Shown piece by piece: positions 11,768-24,367 of a stretch of 64,000 nucleotides of DNA. Position 1 is the stretch's first letter. The number at the start of each line of letters is the position of its first letter. The translations under genes were made by a program, and so were the position numbers. The stretch lies in NCBI GenBank assembly GCA_947683625.1, contig CANTUR010000066.1:1860001-1924000 (forward strand). Reading direction: 5' to 3'. Below the pieces are notes generated by a model. That model saw only the letters and a list, made by a program, of their open reading frames with translations, made no database searches and was not told the origin of the DNA. The DNA comes from Mallotus nudiflorus. Lineage: Eukaryota > Streptophyta > Magnoliopsida > Malpighiales > Euphorbiaceae.

Positions 11768-13990
11768 AGGATTTTTACATAAATGTACCAAAAACCAAAA
11801 AAAAAAAAACTTTCAAAAATGTCATTGACTTTAAAAACTTTTAAAATTATTTTTTCTAATTTTTTTCTTTCAAATATAGTTCATTCCCCTTATTATCCTT
11901 ATTTCTAGAGTTTTCTTTTTTTTCAACATTTTATTTGTTTTCTTTTTTTTTTTTAACAATTTTTTTCTCTATACTATTTTCATTTCTTTTTTCTCAATAT
12001 TTTTTTACTCAATATTTTTTTAATGTCTTCATCTTTTTTTTTTCTCAATTTTTCTTTTGCTCAACATTTTTTTTCTACTGTCTTCAATTTTTTTCTCAAC
12101 ATCTTTTTGCTAAACATTTTCTTTATTTTTAAGGTACTGTCTTCATTTTATTCTCAACGTTTTTTTTTTTTGCTATATATATTTTTTTCTCTTAAGAACT
12201 TTTTTTTTTCAAATGAATAATTATGAACTAAACGTCTTCAATTGTTGTTAAACAAAACAATAAATATATTCAATAGTTGTAACAACAATAAATAATCAAA
12301 TTTTCTCCTTTTATATTCTTAAAGAACAAAGATTTTATTTTTGTTTACTTTAATTTATTTATTAAAATGTCTAACATCTTCTTTTTAAAAAAATTATTTG
12401 ATACTTATTGATCATCATAACAAGTTTACAATTCATTCGATGTATTTGTAAAATCAACAAAAAAAAAGTCAAAAAAATAAAAAATCAACAAACCAAAATA
12501 AAAAAAATTAAAAACAACAGAAAAAATAAAAATCAACAAAATTTTATGTTGTTGATTTTTGTTGATTTTTTATTTAAAAAATAATTATTAATGACAAAAT
12601 TAAGGCCATAAATAAAATTTTGAATTTTATTAGTATTAATTATAAAAATAATAATTTTTTATATATCTCATAATTTTTATTATTTATTATTTTTTTTAAT
12701 AAAAATCAACAAATATAACAAAGACAAACAAAAAAAAACAATTGAAAAGCAACAATTGAAATAACAAAATCAACAAAAATAAAAAAAAAACAAAAAAAAT
12801 TCAGTTGTTGATTTTTGAGTTTTTTCAATTTTTTCATCATTAATAATAAAATTAAGACCATAAATATAATGTTTACTTTTATTAGAAGCTATAATAAAAA
12901 TAATAATTTATTTGATACATTTCATAATTTCTTGCTATTTTTACTGAAAAAATAATTATTGAATACTATGGGTAATTTTTACTTTAATTAGTTTAATTTC
13001 TAAATTCTTAATAATTATGAAAAAAATAATTATTGAAGACTATGGGTAATTTTTTGTTTAATTACATTCATTTTTATATTCAAAATAATAGTAAGTTTCA
13101 AAATTAAAAAAAAATTGTTATTTAGAATATAAAATTAAACTATTTAAAATACACAAATCAAATAAATATATACAATAAAGTAAAATTAAAGATGACTTTA
13201 ACAGTAACAACTAAGTAAAAAAAGAATTACATAAAAAAAATAAACAGCGAATGCCGAAGTTGTGCCCAAAATTTCATAAATGTACCAAAAATAGCCCATA
13301 ACTTAGACCAAAGAAAACAAAAGTGAAAAAATAAAAACAAGCCAGCCACAAAAGAAATTATTGGCGTTTACTGGGCTATCCAATGAAATTTCCTCTTCTT
13401 TCTAGTGTATATTTAAGAGGTACAAGCCTATTAGGCCTAACCTTGCATGCTTAATTTTTTGAGGAAATTTCACCGAGGAGCCCATTTGACCAATTTAATT
13501 TCATTTGTGGCCTGGCCCAATTATTTTTTTCATTTATGTTTTTCCACTTTTCAATTTTATCCTTCTTTTTATCTTTTTTTTTATTCTAGGTTTAGAGCAC
13601 TTTTTTCCTTTTTTATTTTGTTGCATGCATATTGTAGACGCGATTTTCTTCAACATGGTTGTTTTTTTTTTAAGTTTTTCAATGGTTTTCTCAGTTTTTT
13701 TTTTTAACTTTGTTTCTTCTCATTATTGACATCAGTGTTCACTTATTAGCTTTCAATTTGGGTTAAATTCTTAGAAATAGGTAAAGTTAATACTCATTCC
13801 TGTAGTTTATAGAAAGGTGTTTTTTCTTCTCCTCCGTTGGTTAAGAAGAATGTCACTCATTCTTCATTGTCTGTGAAGAAGAGTGAAGGTAAATTTTTGA
13901 AGAAGAAGAGGCATACTACTAAAGTTTCTAAAAAGAAGCAGTTGAGGTTTGATGAAGGAGCTTCGAAGAGAGTTAATGTTTCCTTTAAGG
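11768..13990 (+). mobile_element. Left end of the Mutator-like element, duplicate copy, truncated
   Basis: It starts with the terminal motif aggatttttacataaatgt and runs parallel to 17865-20150: T-rich subterminal tract (about 11880-12210), AT-rich stretches with AAAATCAAC/GTTGATTTT motifs (12440-12830), and the first exon of the DUF1985-Ulp1 gene (about 13782-13989). Here the exon's start codon reads ATA and it contains a stop. The copy stops at cctttaagg, exactly where LTR C begins and where the other copy reads on past the exon 1 splice donor. Confidence 0.8.
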
Positions 13991-16519
13991 TGTTATAACC
14001 CGAATTTTAATTAATTCTTAATTTAAGTGTGGGATTATTCAGTGTTAATTATTATTTAATTATTTCTAAGATTTTAATTATTTGTATAATTTTATTATAT
14101 TTTGATTAATTGTTAAGTGTATAAATGTTTTGGGAGAAATTTAGATTTTAAAATATTAGAATATTATTTTTAAATTTGAAATATTATTATTTTGTATATT
14201 TAAAAAACGTAAAAAATGAATTTTTTTTCTTTTTTTCTTTCTTCTTTTCTTCTTCCCCTGCACATCGATAGCAGTGCCACCACCATTATTGTCCAGCCAC
14301 ATCGCTGCTACCTGCCAACATCTCTAAGCTGCTTGATGCTGCCAATACCTCCAGCTTCCGACAAGACCCCTCCCTCTTCTTCCTCTCATTTTCTTCTCGG
14401 CACCGGTTGGTTCAAGGGTTTGTCAGCGATGATTTTGGCAACTTTTGGATGTGGCACCAATCTTGGTTGAAAGCTATTCCTCCGAGCTTCATTCCCCTTC
14501 ACTCAATTCATCCGGGCAACAACCCCAATTTTGACAATTTGTATTTAGGTTAATTTTGAATATTTTATTGAATTGAGCTTGAATTCGATTTAATTAGATA
14601 TAGTTGCTTTAAGATTATATGTAATTGAGGTTGTGATCTTGCTAATGGTGATTTTTAATTATTTTTGTGATTTTTCAAATTTTTCGGGTTACTGTTCATG
14701 TAAATGTTCTGGCCTAAAAACTTTTATATTTTTAATAAATTCTATTAATTATGTAGAGTAAACTTTGTTAAGGAAGTTTTATGAAATTATGGATGGAAAT
14801 TTAAATATGAATTTTTAAAGATTATGTATAAATATGTATTTTTGGAAAAATATTAGAAATTGGTGAATTATTTGATTTTAATTGAAATTGTTGTTAATTA
14901 TGCTATTTAAGACTATTTTTAAATAATAAAAGTATGGAAATAATTTTTATAATTGTTTCCTAATTTTTTATTATTTAGTAGTTATTTTGGGAAATTAAAT
15001 GAAAAAATAAATTTATTTATTATTTTTGAGCCTAAATGAGCATTTTATTATTTTTATGATATTAATAAGTAATTTTAATAATTATTTAAAATTAATGCTA
15101 ATTTATTTGAAAAGTGAAAATTTTATGCTATCAATAGATTTTATTAGCAAAATATTATTTAATAATTAGATTTTTATTATTTATTTGGAAAATAAATTGC
15201 TTTAATATTTTTTTATGATATATTTTGATTATTTGAGAAATTATATTATTTTATTGTGTATTTGTAATGTTGGTTCTCGGTTGGGCGTAAATCATAGTCT
15301 AGGGGCTCAACATGAGATATTGAGCTTTTGGAGTATTTGAAGTATGTTTTCGTGCAGGAATGGCTCTACTTTTAGTAGAGAGATATCTGTTTTACAAAGG
15401 AGACTCTGTCGAATTTTTGGTAGATTTCTCATACAACGTGACATCGGGTTTGTTTTTGATTTTGAGTCTTTTATTAAAGTCGTGTCTTGGATCAAGTCTT
15501 TTCTTAGAAATCTATAATATATAAGATTAGGATTTTTATCCTAATTATTTTATTATTATTTTTCTATAGTTGCGTCGAAATCGAGTCCTACAGGACTGGG
15601 TCAATCGAGTTATTTTAGAGAAGCGCACTCCACCTGTGAGTTATTATTATATGCATGCATTGCATGTAGAAAAATTATTGGCATCTATATTTTTTTTATA
15701 AATGTGAATTTAATTATGCTATGATGCATTAAGTATTAATTATTATTGTTGATATATACATGTTTGTTTGCATGTATATAAAGTTTAATATTTATTTGTA
15801 TATGCATTTCATATTTGATATATGATTTTATTATTTTATTTATGAAATGTTATTTTTGAAGGATAGTTATAGAACGTGCTACCTAGTGTGCTACACTACG
15901 GTTGTTGTGCAGCAGTACACTAGATAATAGACTATTAAATTTTTATTGATGTGAGATATGGTTAAAAATTAATTATCGAGATTTGTGGTTTGAGAGTGGT
16001 GTGACTGTTAAAGCTTGATTGACTAAATATCTTGGGGCCAGTCATGTCGATAGTGAGATTGCAGGAGCTCGATTGACTTAGTGTCTCGGGGCTAGTATAT
16101 TGTCAAAAATTGAGAAGAGATATATTTTTGGAATTAAATGAGCATGTTGGCTAGTGAGGTTCTATTATTGAGGTTGCAGAACATTTTAGGGTTTTGCTCT
16201 AGTGCTCCACCAAAAATCTTATTGCATTTATTTGTTTGTAGTGAAATGTGATTTCAAGCATCTGTATGAAAATGCATGTATAAAATAAATAAATATAAAT
16301 AAATAAATATTATTATACTAATGCTTGAATGTATGTGTCCTTAGGTTGCATGCATATATATAATAATGATTCACTTAATGAGGTCTGACCCCCCATAATT
16401 ATTTTTCAGGATCCTTCTCGTCAGACCTCTCATAGTAGTTCCCTTCGCCGGACCCTTTCTTCTCTAGTTGATCTATTTAAACTTTAAATTATCCTTTCCT
16501 TGTATTGTTAGACGCTACA
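13991..16519 (+). mobile_element. LTR C: Tekay-type LTR inserted in the duplicated MULE, 3' end lost
   Basis: It begins TGTTATAACCC, as LTR A does, directly after ctttaagg of the MULE exon. It has an acceptor-like gtgcag|g (ending 15357), a short stem CTCTACT/AGTAGAG (15364-15380) and the long hairpin (15389-15437). A donor-like cacct|gtgagt follows at 15636, then an acceptor-like tag at 15872, the 19-nt hairpin (15882-15900) and two gattgact..ggccag minisatellite copies (about 16010-16090). It stops near gacgctaca, roughly 250 bp short of a complete terminus, where a TNN microsatellite starts. No target duplication can be recognised because its right flank is not MULE sequence. Confidence 0.8.
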
Positions 16520-16520
16520 A

Positions 16521-16589
<69 letters not shown>
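16520..16589 (+). repeat. (ATT)n(ACT)n microsatellite
   Basis: A compound trinucleotide run joins truncated LTR C to the second copy of the duplicated block, as the run at 9905-10009 follows LTR B. Confidence 0.95.
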
Positions 16590-17864
16590 AACAAAAACAA
16601 CTCCAAAAGATTACTACCTTCATTTCATAATAATAATAATAATGATAGATAAGTAAAATGCCAAAGATTATTACCTTCATTTAAAGTGAAAAGAGTTTTC
16701 AAATGATGACAAAACAACTCCAAAGAACAAAACAATTTAAAACAAATGAATGAACCTAATATGTTCCATGGAATTAAAAACATTAACATTTGCCACATGC
16801 ATGAATTTATAAACAAATTTTTAATAAATCATGCAAAATGAATTGGGAAAAAAACAGATTCTATTTGATGTAGATAAGTGAGTATCAAGCCAACAACAAA
16901 GAAAAAATATTAATAACCATTAACCATCATCCATCAAACAAGTGATTAGCATTCAACTCTCACTGAAATAAAGTAATTTTTTTCTCTTTTTACACTTTCT
17001 TAAAGGAAACACTTGGGGCATAAATACTACTAGAGACAAGCCATACATGCACCCAAATCAAAACAAAATAAAGATTCTTTACTTTCAATGTGATTAACCG
17101 ATAAAAGCAAAAATCACACAAATAAATAATTGAGTAATAATCAAACTCCATTCCTAAAATAGTACAAGAAAAAAGAAAGCTTATCACTTACTACTTCCAA
17201 AATGAAATGTTGATCAAGAAAAAGGAAAATACTTTGCTTCACTTAATCTTCAATAGAATAAAGAAAGATAGCAAAGTAACTACCTTTCATGAATGAAATT
17301 GTTTATTGGCTATACTTTTCAAAATGGTAAATACAAAAAGTTAAAAAAACAAACTCCAAAATGTGAAATAATAGGAAGATTCAACAAAGAATACTAGAAT
17401 TACAAAATCTCTACAAATTTGGAGTTGTGGGCATTTATTTTTTTATTAAAAAAATGGTAGGATTGAATTGTTGTTATTATGTGTGGACTTCTAAGATTAC
17501 AGGAGAGAGATGGATGTTTCTAAAGGAAAATAATAACCCAACTCTAAGAAGTGATAAAATCAAATTAAAAGGCAGGACCTGAAGGGAAGGAGATTGAGAT
17601 TTGAGAAGAAGAAAAATAGAGGAAAAGACGTGATTTAAGAAGGAGAAAGGTGGCTTTAGTCCTAAATGAAGAAGGTACAATCACATAATTATTTTTACGC
17701 TATAGGGCACACGTGTAATTTTAAAACATTTAGGGTATTTTTGTTGTTTTAGTTGTGTTTTGGAGCATTTATGAAAAAACCCCTTTTCATATTCTCATGT
17801 GTGATGACCATTATGTAATTTGCCATGGTACAATGGAACTAATCTGAGGAGTAATGTCTTTCTA
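16590..17864. repeat. Unrecognised block, copy 2
   Basis: Parallel to 10593-11767 throughout, with scattered substitutions and small indels. It has only one copy of the 0.58-kb segment. It ends at the MULE terminal motif. No gene was recognised in it. Confidence 0.7.
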
Positions 17865-17886
17865 GGGATCTTTACATAAATGTACC
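17865..17886 (+). repeat. MULE left terminal motif
   Basis: gggatctttacataaatgta matches the inverted right end at 47337-47358 and the duplicate left end at 11768-11789. Confidence 0.65.
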
Positions 17887-17934
17887 AAAATCCAAAAAAA
17901 TTTCAAAAATATCGTTGACTTTAAAAACTTTAAA

Positions 17935-18330
17935 AATTATTTTTTCTAATTTTTTTCTTTCAAATATAGCTCATTTCCCTTTTCATCCTTATTTTTTAGG
18001 GTTGTTTTTTTTTTCAACATTTTTTTCCTTTTTACTAATTTTTTCAACTTTTTTTTACTTTATACTTTTTTTTTTCAACATTTTCTTTTGCTCTATACTG
18101 TTTTTATTTATTTTTTCTCAATATTTTTTAATGTCTTCATATATTTTTTTTCTCAATGTTTTTTTTTACTCAACATTTTTTTCTAACATTTTTTTTACTG
18201 TCCTCATTTTTTTTCTCAACATCTTTTTGGTAAACATTTTTTTCTATTTTTAAGGTACTTCTTCATATTATTCTCAACATGTTTTTTGCTATATATTTGT
18301 TTTTTCTCTGAAGACCTTTTTTTTTTCAAA
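17935..18330 (+). repeat. T-rich subterminal tract with repeated CTCAACATTTTT motif
   Basis: A long T-rich tract interrupted by variants of ctcaacattttttt and ctcaatattttt, present also in the duplicate at about 11880-12210. Frames through it (poly-Phe) are low-complexity artefacts. It is probably a subterminal repeat region of the MULE. Confidence 0.7.
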
Positions 18331-19933
18331 TGAAAAATTATAAACTAAATATCTTCAATTATTGTTAAACCAAACAATAAATATATTCAACTGTTGTAAC
18401 AACAATAAATAAAAAAAATTTCCTTTTATATTTTTAAAGAATAAACATTTTATTTTTTTACTTTAATTTATTTATTAAAATGTCTAACAACTTCTTTTTT
18501 TAAAAAAAAAAATTTGATACTTATTGATCATCATAACAAGTTTACAATTCTTATGATGTATTTGTAACATTAACAAAAAAAAGCCAAAAAAATCAAAAAA
18601 AATCAACAAACCGAAACAACAACAAAAATTAAAAACAACAACTGAAACAACGAAGCAACAAAAATCAACAAAATTTTTTGTTGTTGATTTTTAATTTTTT
18701 TTAAAAAAAATTCATTATTAATGACAAAATTAAGGCCATAAATAATATTTTTACTTTGATTAGTATTAATTATAAAAATAATAAATTTTTTATACATCTC
18801 ATAATTTTTATTTATTTATTTATTTTTTTAATAAAAATCAACAAATATAAACAAAGACAAACAATAGATACAATTGAAAAGCAACAACTGAAATAACAAA
18901 ATCAACAAAAAGCAACAAAAAATTACAATTGTTGATTTTTGTTGTTTTTTTAGTTTTTTTTTATCATTAATAATAAAATTAAGACCATAAATATAATGTT
19001 TACTTTTATTATTACAATAATAAAAATAATAATTTATTTGATATATTTCATAATTTTTTGCTATTTTTATTGAAAAAATAATTATTGAATGCTATGGGTA
19101 ATTTTTACTTCAATTAGTTTAATTTCTAAATTCTTAATAATTATGAAAAAAATAATTATTGAAGACTATGGGTAATTTTTTGTTTAATTAGATTAATTTT
19201 TATATTCTATATAATAGTAAGTTTCAAAATAAAAAAAAATTGTTATTTAGAATATAAAATTAAATTATTTAAAATATACAAATCAAATAAATACATACTA
19301 CAAAATTAAATTAAAGATGACTTTAACAATAATAACAAAGTAAAAAAAAAGAATTACAAAAAAATAAAAAATAAAAAATAAAAAGAAAAGAAGAAAAAAA
19401 AACGACGAATGCCAAAGTTGTGCCTAAAATTTCATAAATGTACATAAAATAGCCTATAACTGAAATTAAAGAAAACAAAAGTGAAAGAATAAAAACACGC
19501 CAGCCATAAAAAAATTATTGGTGTTGACTGGACTATCCAATGAAATTTTCTATTCTTTCTAGTGTATATTTAAGAGGTACACGCCTATTAGGCCTAACAT
19601 TGCATGCTTAATTTGTTGAGGAAATTTCACCCAATAGCCAATTTGACCAATTTAATTTCGTTCATGGCCCGACCCAATTGTTTTTCCATTTATGTTTTTT
19701 CACTTTTCAATTTTAGTCTTCTTTTCATCTTTTCTTTTTGTTATAGGTTTACAACATTTTTTTCCTTTTTGAGTTTGTTGCATGCAAATTGTAGAGACGG
19801 TTTTCTTCAACATCGTGGTCTTTTAGTTTTTTAACGGTTTTCTCAGTTTCTTTATTTTTTTAAACTTCATTTCTTCTCATTATCGATGTCATTGTTGACT
19901 TCTTAGTTTTTAGTTTAGGTTAAATTCTTATTA
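18331..19933. other. MULE non-coding region upstream of the DUF1985 gene
   Basis: AT-rich, with AAAATCAACAA and TTGTTGATTTT motifs that face each other near 18595-18710 and 18890-18960 and could fold back. The whole stretch aligns with 12220-13780 of the duplicate copy. No gene seen. Confidence 0.6.
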
Positions 19934-20981
19934 ATGGGTAAAGTTAGTACTCGTTCTTCCTGTAGTTTAGAGAAATGTATTTCTTTTTCTCCTTCATTGG
20001 TTAAGAAGAATATCACTCGTTCTTCATTGTCTTTGAAGAAGAGTGAAGGTAAATTTTTGAAGAATAAGAGGCATCCTGCTAAAGTTCCTAAGAAGAAGTA
20101 GTCAAGACTTGATGAAGAAGCTTCAAAGGGAGTTAATGTTTCCTTTAAGGTACTTGTTTATTATTATTATTAATTTTGCTTTTGTTGATTTTGTTGATTT
20201 TTCTTTATAATAGTTAGAAGTCAAAGATAAATTTTTGTTGATTGTTGTTAATTTTGTTTGTTGATTTTTCCCTTATTTATTTTTGTTGATTGTGTTTTAT
20301 TTTTCTTCTAATAGTTATTATGTCTTTTATGATGTCAATTGGTGTTTTTTTTCGTTGATTTTTAAATTTTTTTAGTTTTAAATTTTTTTCTTTTATTTTT
20401 TTTATAAATTTGAATATTTCATCAAACCTGAAGCCCGTTTTAAAAGCAGAGTCTATACAAACATGAAAAATAATGTGATTATAAAGATAAAGGAGTATTT
20501 AATTGAAAATCAACTAAAAATGTTTGGAAGTACCTATTTTGGGTACTTTTTGGATATGAAGGAATTAAAACTTCAAGGTCAGGTTGTGCATTGCCTGTTG
20601 TTGAGAGAGGTTAGTTATCCTGTCAATAATGAGATTTGGTTTTCTGTTGGTGGTTCTAATATGAGGTTTTTTATTGGAGAGTTTGGCGTTATTATTTGTC
20701 TTAAATGTGTTAATGATTTTGATAGAAGTAGCATTGCTAAATATGATAAGAATACTGATTGAAAATTATTTTGATGGTGTTGATAAAGATAAGAGGGAAG
20801 TTGTTAAAGAATTTTTTTTTTTTTGGGAAATTTTGAATGAGATGAAGATACTGTGAAGATTATAGTGCTTTATTTTGTAATGATGTATTTGTTTACATCA
20901 CCAAAGGATAAATTTGTTATTAAAGAATATCTTGATATTGTGGATACTAGTTTATTTAATGAATATTGTTGGGGCAGAGAT

Positions 20982-23851
20982 TATCACGACCCAAAACAAG
21001 GGGCCATGATCAGCGCTAGGGAACGGGAATTCTTTCGAATCCGGAACCTGTAGCAAGCCTTAAAAAAACATGCAATAATAATAAAATAAATAAAATATCA
21101 TGCAGCGGAAGTTAAAATCTAATAAGTAATAATAATCCACCAACGGATTTAATAAAACAAACTCAACTCAAATATATAATATCTTTTAATACAAATTCTT
21201 GTTTCAATTCTTTAAAATACAAATTTCATACATATATAAAACATATATCCCACAACTTGACTATAACTACTGCAATGTCTAGAATATAAAATAAAATCAA
21301 GTGAGCAGATTACTTAGTAAGGCTGGGGCGGAAGAAATCCGGTGTAAAGGTCTGCTACTGAGGTCTGAAGATGAAGACTCTCTTGAAAAATAGTCAACGG
21401 AGGGGAGTCAGACCTCACTGAGTGAATTGTTATAATATATATACATGCATAGCTAAATGACAATGCACACATTCAATAGTATCTATATGATAAATATATA
21501 TACAGGCAAAATCACATAGATGTAGCAAAATCATTTTATATATATACTGAAAATAATATCCGATTATGAAGGATCAAATTGAACCCTAGAAAATTGCAAC
21601 CTCAAAACAGTGTTAGACAATACTCTAGCCATACAGGCTCACTTATTCCAAATAATTTCACTTGTTCCATTTGGACAGTAGATTGGCCCCGAGACACTAA
21701 GTCAACCGAGCTCCAGCAGTCTGACTGTCAGTGTAATTGGCCCTGAGACACTTAGTCAACTGAGCTCCAGTAATCACACTCTCAAATCACATCTCACATC
21801 AAATAAATCAATCCGATCAGTGTCCACAAATAGGTTAGCAATATAGCCTAAATGCTATCGTCGTACCGATACGTACTCGGTCCTAGTGTTGCCCACTAGG
21901 TAGCACGTTCTTTTGATATCCTTTATTTAAAAATAAAACATACATTCATAAAATCAATTATGCATGATATTAAATAAAATAGCAACATAAACCATATGTA
22001 TACTAGAAATATACCAAAAATAAATCAAGTATATTTCAAGTATATATACGTCAATAAATTCAATTTAATTATAAAATAAACTATAAATATACTTAAAAAC
22101 ATTTTAGTTATAATTCAATAATAAAACATGCATTTAATTTAAAACGTACCAAAATATACCTAAGCAATTATTAAACCATATATGCATATTTTATACAATT
22201 AAAATATACATTTCTAAAAACATGCATCCTAATACATGTATATATAAAATAATAACTCACAAGGATATGCTCCACGAGATGGGTCCAACGGGCCTGGTCC
22301 ACTAGGCCTCAATCTCGGCGCAACTAAACAAATAAACGACAATATGGAATTAGAATAAATCTAACAAAATTCTAGACACTCGATCTAAGAATACTGAATA
22401 TAGAATCAGAATAAGAATTCGACCGGACATCACGTTTTACGAGAATTCTATCAAAAATTAGACAGAACCTCCCCTGTAAAACGGATATCTCTCTACTCAA
22501 AGAGTAGAGCCGGTCCTACAAAGAAACACACTTCAAATAAACACAGTCTCACAACCCCTTAGTCTAACTCCCAAACTACAATTCTACCGACCGAGGTTCA
22601 CAATTCACGAGATAAACATATAACACATGAAAATTCAAAAAATACCAAAAATACCCTTTAAAAATCAAAATATAGTAAACTAGGTATTTAAAACACTGAA
22701 AATAATTATTTAATCGATAATTACAATAAAACCCTAATTTTAATAAAATATTATTAAAAATTGATAATTCTCAATAAATTCATAAATATTAACCAAAATA
22801 CATTTTATAACTCCAAATTACACAATTAGCCCTAAAACATATTAAAAATCGATAAAAATTCATTTATTGAGTAAAATAGTATATTATATATAATTTGAAA
22901 ATAATTTATGAAAAATAGTTTTAATTAGTTAAAAATACTAATTAATTTGTAGAAATCATTTTTATACCTCAAATAACTATTAAAACCAATTTAATTATAT
23001 TTTTAGCCAATTTAGTGCCAAATTACCAAAATACCCCTAATTATATAAATTCACTATAATTAATCAAAAATTCACAAAAAATAGTATAATTACTCAAAAA
23101 TTAATTTATCAACATGTAATTCAATAATATCAACAAATATACTCAATTACCCAATTAATTTCAATAAAACATAATTAACCTAATTTTCTAAAAATCACAT
23201 AAACTAAATAAATTCACAATAATTATATAAAAATCATAAAAATTACAAATTAAATTCTAAAATTCATTTTAACACCTATAAACACCATAAATCATAATTT
23301 CATAATTTATTTAATTAATTTACTAAAATTAGAAAATATTAATAAAATAATCAAAAATTCACAAAAATCAAAATAATTCCCAAAAATTCTAAAAAAATTC
23401 ACAGATGTAGATTAAGCTAAGGGGAACAATATTTTTGAAGGAAGTTTGCATGAATCAATCAAATCGAAGCTAAAAAAATTCAAGCCAAAAATGAAAATTT
23501 GAAACCTAGGGAAATCTAGACCATTTCAAGTGAAACAAAGCTTGGAAATGCACTCACCAAAGCTCAAGGAAGAGATAGAGACCAGTGGGGCTCAAAATGG
23601 TGGTCAGAAAGTTGGTGAACGACGATGGGAGCAATTCTCAGCCTCTTGAAGAAAATTCGGCCAAACTCACCGGAAATGGAAGCTTGGGGTGTCGGGAATG
23701 GCTAGAAGGGAAGGTGGCACGCTGGGAGGCATACCGACGGGAAGAAAATGGCGTTGCAGTGGCCGGATCACGTGAAGAAACGATCGGGAGGGAGAGGAAG
23801 AAGACAATGGCAAAGTTGTAATTTCTGCAAACTTTATTTTAGATATATATA

Positions 23852-23909
<58 letters not shown>

Positions 23910-24367
23910 ATCTTTATATTATTTTAATATATAATATAATACACACAATAAATATGCACCACACACATATTTTAATAATATATATATATACACACATATA
24001 CATATATACACACTTAATTAATATTAAAACTATATAATTAAATTAAATTTAATTAAAATAAACCCTAATTTAATTTTAAATGCATGTATACATATATATT
24101 TTATTCGACACTTTAAAATTATGCATGGACTCATGCAACCTCATAAAACCACTTAAAATAATTAATATTTATTTATTTACGTCTTTATTTCTCCAAAAAT
24201 AAAATGCTCAGGAAAATTTTATGTAAAAGACTTAAAATAATTAAAAATAATTAAAAATGACTTTAATAAATAACAAACTCATTAAATAATCATATATATA
24301 TATATAAATTATTAACACTGCATATCCCGATGTAGTTTGAAATTATTTAAAAACTCGGGATATTACA
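20982..24367 (-). mobile_element. LTR D: solo Tekay-type LTR inside the DUF1985 exon
   Basis: On the minus strand it starts TGTAATATCCCGAG (24367) and ends GGTCGTGATA (20982), 3386 bp, with no gag-pol next to it. Flanks are gagat and aagat, a 5-bp duplication with one change. On the minus strand a donor-like ctttg|gtgagt at 23557 and an acceptor-like ttgtag|g ending at 22516 enclose AT-rich sequence. Next come the short stem (22491-22509) and long hairpin (22434-22482). A second donor-acceptor pair (22260 and 21910) leads to the 19-nt hairpin CCTAGTG/CACTAGG (21882-21900) and two gattgact minisatellite copies (21680-21780). It is the same subfamily as LTR G. The plus-strand frame at 23585-23821 is antisense to the leader and not a gene. 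Confidence 0.88.
23845..23908 (+). repeat. (AT)n microsatellite in LTR D
   Basis: Dinucleotide run at the place where LTRs A, E/F and G also have AT runs, upstream of the pyrimidine-rich leader. It may overlap the TATA region of the LTR promoter. Confidence 0.85.

Noticed and set aside
11935..12220. Phe/Ser-rich frames here and at 17915-18253
   Set aside because: Translations of the T-rich MULE subterminal tract in several frames at once; low complexity.
23585..23821. 78-residue plus-strand frame in LTR D
   Set aside because: It is antisense to the pyrimidine-rich leader of a minus-oriented LTR, and the corresponding region of LTR G does not keep it.
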